From a virus: a DNA stretch of 42,376 nucleotides. A program made the position numbers and the translations under genes. Positions 39,170 to 42,376 of the stretch are shown piece after piece (position 1 is the stretch's first letter; each line of letters starts with the position of its first letter). The notes beneath the pieces are model-generated. The model was given only the letters and a program-made list of their open reading frames with translations, had not been told where the DNA came from and did not search any database. The stretch is taken from the IMG/VR virus record IMGVR_UViG_3300036832_001683, positions 1 through 42,376 of that record; one strand, given 5' to 3'.

Positions 39170-39500
39170 AAAAAGAATCAACTCGCTCCGCAAAGGGAAA
39201 GCCGGTGAACGGTCTTTCCGGGATAAATTACGCGAACACGGTTTCCCTGCTGAACGCAGCCAGCAGTACAAAGGGACGCCCGCTTCATCTGACCTTAACT
39301 GTCCGTCTTTACCCTTCGCCTTCGAAGTTAAGCACGTGGAGCGGCTGGATCTCTACGCAGCAATTAGAACGGCTGAACATGATGCTGGAAACCTTACTCC
39401 AGTTGTTGCCCATCGACGAAATCGATCGCAGTGGTACGTCACACTGAGTGCCGATGATTTCCTGAACATCGTTCGAAGATCGGACATTGTAATCACATGA
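39162..39500 (+). CDS. PD-(D/E)XK Holliday-junction resolvase-like nuclease
   Basis: 112 residues from ATG 39162 (an upstream start at 39096 would overlap the previous gene deeply and adds a poor sequence). Catalytic layout: GKAGERSFRDKLREHGFPAE (Glu14-like), SSDLN (Asp), FEVKH (Glu-x-Lys). It matches small phage resolvases and VRR-type nucleases acting on branched DNA. It lies among recombination genes. Its stop overlaps the next ATG (39497-39500). Confidence 0.7.
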   Translation: MNEKRINSLRKGKAGERSFRDKLREHGFPAERSQQYKGTPASSDLNCPSLPFAFEVKHVERLDLYAAIRTAEHDAGNLTPVVAHRRNRSQWYVTLSADDFLNIVRRSDIVIT

Positions 39501-39571
39501 CTGACATCATCCTGCTAATAATGGTGAGCATCATGGGATGCGCCATGATCTATCTCAGTTTTACCAAATGA
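39497..39571 (+). CDS. 24-residue membrane peptide
   Basis: ATG 39497 in ATGA with the previous stop; TGA 39569-39571 overlaps the next ATG. MTDIILLIMVSIMGCAMIYL then SFTK: a single hydrophobic span with an acidic N-terminus and Lys C-terminus. Too short for homology. Overlap at both ends suggests it is real or at least translated in a coupled way. Confidence 0.45.
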   Translation: MTDIILLIMVSIMGCAMIYLSFTK

Positions 39572-39750
39572 AAAAAGAAACCGAACAGAAACAAATCATC
39601 CTGCAGAAGCTTTCTATTATCAGGAGCGCTATGGAAGTGGCCGCGCACAAGGTGGCTAATGAGAAACTGGACACAGCCGCTAAATGGCTGGTCCAGATAA
39701 ATGAACAAACCAAAGAGTTAACAAAATACTGCGAAAAGGAATTAAAATAA
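39568..39750 (+). CDS. Small coiled-coil protein, 60 residues
   Basis: ATG 39568 chosen because it overlaps the previous stop and fits the helix start; an earlier in-frame start exists ten codons before. Charged helix: KKETEQKQIILQKLSIIRSA then NEQTKELTKYCEKELK. No family known; the DUF669 protein follows two bases on. May be a small accessory or SSB partner. Confidence 0.5.
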   Translation: MKKETEQKQIILQKLSIIRSAMEVAAHKVANEKLDTAAKWLVQINEQTKELTKYCEKELK

Positions 39751-39752
39751 TT

Positions 39753-40103
39753 ATGCCAAGATATATATCAGGCCAAGCCGGGAGCGGCACTCTGCCAGAT
39801 GGCGAGTATCCGTTCGAAGTAATCGGAGCAACCCTCAAAGTAAGCAAGAACGGGAACGAAATGATCGAGCTGGTTTTACAATTCCCCGAAGGCGTTCGGG
39901 TCTGGGACAACCTGACTTTCATCAAGTCAGCTTTCTGGAAAATTGATCAGTTCATGGAAAGTATCGGTGAACTGATCTTGCCCGAAGAGGAAGTTGACGT
40001 TAACCCTTCTGATCTGATTGGCCGCAAAGGGAAAGCATCCCTGAGCACGGATACCTTCGAAGGCCGGGACCGCAACAAGATCGGGTCTTACATAAAAGCC
40101 TAA
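39753..40103 (+). CDS. DUF669-like protein, probable ssDNA-binding role
   Basis: 116 residues. The pattern LPDGEYPFEVIGATLKVSKN then IELVLQFPEGVRVWDNLTF, WKIDQFMESIGE and DLIGRKGKASLSTDTFEGRD (all about 15-110) is the DUF669 type found next to phage replication or annealing genes. A single-stranded-DNA role is expected for this family, not shown here. The following terminator separates it from the primase genes. Confidence 0.75.
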   Translation: MPRYISGQAGSGTLPDGEYPFEVIGATLKVSKNGNEMIELVLQFPEGVRVWDNLTFIKSAFWKIDQFMESIGELILPEEEVDVNPSDLIGRKGKASLSTDTFEGRDRNKIGSYIKA

Positions 40104-40120
40104 ACCCTGGGGAGGGAATA

Positions 40121-40148
40121 AAAAGCGCCGGGAAAGCCCGGCGTTTTT
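40121..40148 (+). terminator. Intrinsic terminator inside the replication operon
   Basis: CGCCGGG (40126-40132), loop AAAG, CCCGGCG (40137-40143), then TTTTT (40144-40148), preceded by AAAA. It lies just after the DUF669 gene and before the primase genes, so it could reduce run-on or be bypassed by antitermination. Confidence 0.85.
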
Positions 40149-40154
40149 CATGTC

Positions 40155-40394
40155 ATGCGCAAGTTGACGAACATCATGATTTTAAAGGGTCGCATCACAA
40201 AAAACGAACAGCGGCTCGTCCAGATCAAGAACCAGATGCTGGCGGCGGCAAATGCGCCCGGTCACGTGCCTTACGCGTCATTTAAACGCTGGGAAAAACA
40301 GACGCGCGAGATCCGCAAGAAGATCAACTGGTTGCAAGGGAACTTACGCAGAAGTCTGAAAAAACCTGCAATAACTTATTATGAGCAGAATTGA
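40155..40394 (+). CDS. Small basic coiled-coil protein, 79 residues
   Basis: MRKLTNIMILKGRITKNEQR, then KNQMLAAANAPGHVP and WEKQTREIRKKINWLQGNLR R: two helices joined by a short loop, net basic. No family known. Begins seven bases after the terminator's T-run, so it may be poorly expressed unless transcription passes the terminator. Its stop overlaps the primase start region (ATG 40381). Confidence 0.5.
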   Translation: MRKLTNIMILKGRITKNEQRLVQIKNQMLAAANAPGHVPYASFKRWEKQTREIRKKINWLQGNLRRSLKKPAITYYEQN

Positions 40395-41361
40395 CGATAT
40401 CAGGAAATCGGTATCGATCGCATCAGCCTGGTATTATCTGGACCTGCCCGGCAAGCCTGGACGGACGTGCATGTCACCGTTTCGCGAAGATCGCAAACCT
40501 AGTTTCTCAGTCTATAAAGGCCAGGATGGAATTGAGAAATGGCTGGATCACGGAACGAGCGAACGCGGCGACGTCGTTGACCTTTGGGCAAAAGCAAAAG
40601 GATCAAGCATCGAGCAGGCGTTAACCGAGATCGAGAGCATCTATCGGCTGGGCCTATTCAAGCCTGCTGCTTCGGTCAGTGTTTACACAACCGTCGAAGA
40701 TGCTCCGGAAAAGTTGGAAAAGGTGGTTATTCACGGGTTGCGTGAACCGACACCCATGGAATGCCATCATCTGGGAGAATTGCGCGGGTTATGGCCGGAA
40801 TCGTTCTTTCTGGCTGGCAGGATGGGAACACTGAAAATCGGCCCATACCCCGGAGCCGGAGGGAAGGAGGACCTCTGGTGGATCACCGATGAGCGCGGGA
40901 TAGCGGCCGAGGGTAGAACGTTTACCGGTAAAGATTGCCAGACTAGCGGCAAGAAATGCGCGGCGTTTCCCGGATCTAAGAAAGATTGGCCGATCGGCTT
41001 GTTAACAACGAATTCCGCGTACGACGATCTGAAAAAAATCGTGCTGGTCGAGGGAGGTCCGGACTATTTCGCCGGGCTCCAGCTGGCGATTGAATGCAAT
41101 GTAAACTTCCGTGTTGCGGCGTTACTTGGAGCGGGCGTTAATCTAGGCGAGGAGGCCTTAACCAACCTTCAAGGAAGCGAAATCTTGATCATTCCCCATT
41201 CCGATCCGGAAGGCTGGAAAGCCGCTAATCGCTGGTCAGAACAGCTGAAGAAATTCGCTAAAAGCATCAAGGTCCAGCGGCTACCCGAGGGGCAAGATCT
41301 AAACGACTTCCTAAAAACCGCGAATAATCACGAAACATGCCAATTGTTGAAAGGATTGTAA
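40381..41361 (+). CDS. Toprim primase with degenerate zinc finger
   Basis: 326 residues. N-terminal CHC2-like part: CMSPFREDRKPSFSVY, KWLDHGTSERGDVVDLWAKA, but only one of the four usual zinc ligands (Cys30) is present; the rest are R, L, H and G. This zinc-poor version occurs in some phage/plasmid Toprim proteins. Toprim: LVEGGPDYFAGLQL (Glu) and IIPHSDPEGWKAANRW, with H-S-D in place of the usual D-x-D. The ending RLPEGQDLNDFLK is the normal family close. It should prime lagging strands at the fork, with the adjacent helicase. A 4-base gap precedes the helicase. Confidence 0.75.
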   Translation: MSRIDDIRKSVSIASAWYYLDLPGKPGRTCMSPFREDRKPSFSVYKGQDGIEKWLDHGTSERGDVVDLWAKAKGSSIEQALTEIESIYRLGLFKPAASVSVYTTVEDAPEKLEKVVIHGLREPTPMECHHLGELRGLWPESFFLAGRMGTLKIGPYPGAGGKEDLWWITDERGIAAEGRTFTGKDCQTSGKKCAAFPGSKKDWPIGLLTTNSAYDDLKKIVLVEGGPDYFAGLQLAIECNVNFRVAALLGAGVNLGEEALTNLQGSEILIIPHSDPEGWKAANRWSEQLKKFAKSIKVQRLPEGQDLNDFLKTANNHETCQLLKGL

Positions 41362-41365
41362 ATAA

Positions 41366-42376
41366 ATGGTAATTCCTGAAGTAGAAGTCAAAGAAACTGA
41401 AACTGAACTTGAATGGCCGGAAGCTCTCCGGACAGGTAAATTGACAAGCCTTGATTTATCAAAATTGGAAATTGTTCCCAGGAAAATGGTGTCAGGAGGG
41501 TTTTGTTTCGAGGGTGATCTCGGGTTTATCTTTGCCGCTCGCGGTTTAGGGAAAACGTGGTTAGCAATGCATTTGGCAAAGTGCATAGCGCTATGCCGGG
41601 ATTGTGGTCCTTGGGAAATCAAGGAAGGGTTCAAGGTTATTTATGTCGATGGAGAGATGCCTCCGAGCGACATCAAGGCTCGCGATATTCTCCTGGGTAT
41701 TCCAACCGATCGGTTAACGTACCTGAATCACGAAATTTTGTTTGAAAGGTCTGGTCTGACAATCAGCATGGCGGACCCTGAATTCCAGAAAGCGTTTCTG
41801 GAGATGGTCGTTAAAGAAGAGTTCAAGGTGGTGTTTTTCGACAATCTGAGCACTCTGTCGCCTGGCGTCGATGAGAACAAAGGTCCGGATTGGGATCAGA
41901 TCTTGCCATTCCTGATGCAGCTTCGCCGAGCGCATATCACAGTGATTTTCGTGCATCACTCCGGACGTAACGGTCAGATGCGCGGCCATTCTAAGCGTGA
42001 AGACCCTAGCGCTTGGATACTTCGGCTAGACAGTCCGAGCGAGGATGACATGGACGAAGGAGCGCATTTTATCAGCCGGTTCACCAAATGGCGCAATGCC
42101 AGCAGACAACCGGCAAGCCTGGAATGGATATTTCAATCCAAGAAAGACGGCGGAATCCACATCGAGGTGCAGACGGCCAGCAACATCGATATCTTCCGCG
42201 ACCTGGTTGAAAGCGGGATCAATACCAACAAGAACATTGCCGAGGAAATGGGAGTTTGTAAGCAATACGTAAGCAAAATGGCCAAGAAAGCGGAGTCAGA
42301 AGGCTGGCTGAAAATCACCGGTTTGAAGTACGAAGTTATTGAACAGAAAAACAGGTATTCAGCAGCAAGCTCGGAC
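41366..42376 (+). CDS. RepA-like replicative helicase (AAA_25/RecA fold), 3' end missing
   Basis: 337 codons to the window edge with no stop, so incomplete. RecA-type core: Walker A FAARGLGKTWLAMHLAK (Gly-x-Gly-Lys-Thr), then VIYVDGEMPPSD (DGEM motif), Walker B VVFFDNLSTLSPG, and a sensor IFVHHSGRNGQMRGHSKRED. It is of the RepA/AAA_25 class that opens DNA as a ring hexamer. The C-terminal 80 residues hold a helix-turn-helix (NKNIAEEMGVCKQYVSKMAK). The start (ATG 41366) lies four bases after the primase stop. Together they would form the replisome. Confidence 0.85.
   Translation, partial: MVIPEVEVKETETELEWPEALRTGKLTSLDLSKLEIVPRKMVSGGFCFEGDLGFIFAARGLGKTWLAMHLAKCIALCRDCGPWEIKEGFKVIYVDGEMPPSDIKARDILLGIPTDRLTYLNHEILFERSGLTISMADPEFQKAFLEMVVKEEFKVVFFDNLSTLSPGVDENKGPDWDQILPFLMQLRRAHITVIFVHHSGRNGQMRGHSKREDPSAWILRLDSPSEDDMDEGAHFISRFTKWRNASRQPASLEWIFQSKKDGGIHIEVQTASNIDIFRDLVESGINTNKNIAEEMGVCKQYVSKMAKKAESEGWLKITGLKYEVIEQKNRYSAASSD

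Noticed and set aside
1-42376. CRISPR arrays, insertion sequences, integrase
   Set aside because: No regularly spaced repeats, transposase motifs or tyrosine/serine recombinase blocks were seen in either strand.

Overview
This window is most of one tailed double-stranded DNA phage genome, apparently with a short, podovirus-like tail. It holds a large terminase, a portal, a scaffold, an N4-gp56-type major capsid protein, fibre-like proteins, tail-tube and beta-propeller proteins, and very large ejection-type proteins, but no tape measure or contractile sheath. Both ends are open: a beta-helix gene is cut at base 1 and a helicase gene at base 42376. I saw no integrase, CRISPR array or insertion sequence. 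The host cannot be named. The two-haem cytochrome implies a host with cytochrome c maturation and a periplasm, and the GH75 and DUF4082 folds would fit soil or sediment bacteria.

Left part (1-3072, rightward): a beta-helix protein, a tRNA-like element running into a proline-rich lipoprotein, a mini-gene between 27-bp direct repeats, an exported di-haem cytochrome of the DHOR family, and four tiny genes chained by overlaps or near-contact. Next (3008-7876, leftward): a compact operon of a MoxR/CobS-like AAA+ ATPase, its DUF7192-like partner, an unknown protein, a secreted coiled-coil protein, a DUF3846-like protein and a ribbon-helix-helix protein, closed by an intrinsic terminator. One rightward gene (3322-3606) and one further leftward gene lie beyond it.

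Morphogenesis (8028-35616, rightward): terminase small and large subunits, portal, scaffold and major capsid protein; an antisense HNH endonuclease; an IPT/TIG-domain protein; a lysis cassette (an M15 peptidase-like protein lacking its metal ligands, an XhlA-like membrane protein, a GH75 chitosanase-like enzyme and a two-helix holin candidate); four fibre-like proteins; tail tube and beta-propeller; then internal or ejection proteins, including two tandem paralogues and a 1337-residue protein with amidase and barrel domains.

Right part (35591-42376): a small leftward regulator/membrane-protein pair diverges from the replication-recombination operon. That operon has an HNH protein, a RecT annealing protein, a Cas4/DUF2800-like exonuclease, a PD-(D/E)XK resolvase, a DUF669 protein, a Toprim primase without a complete zinc finger, and a RepA-like helicase. 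Junctions are tight, often ATGA or GTGA overlaps, as in translationally coupled phage operons. The palindrome GTTAAC occurs far more often than expected in every part of the window, which supports the cytochrome region belonging to the same genome.
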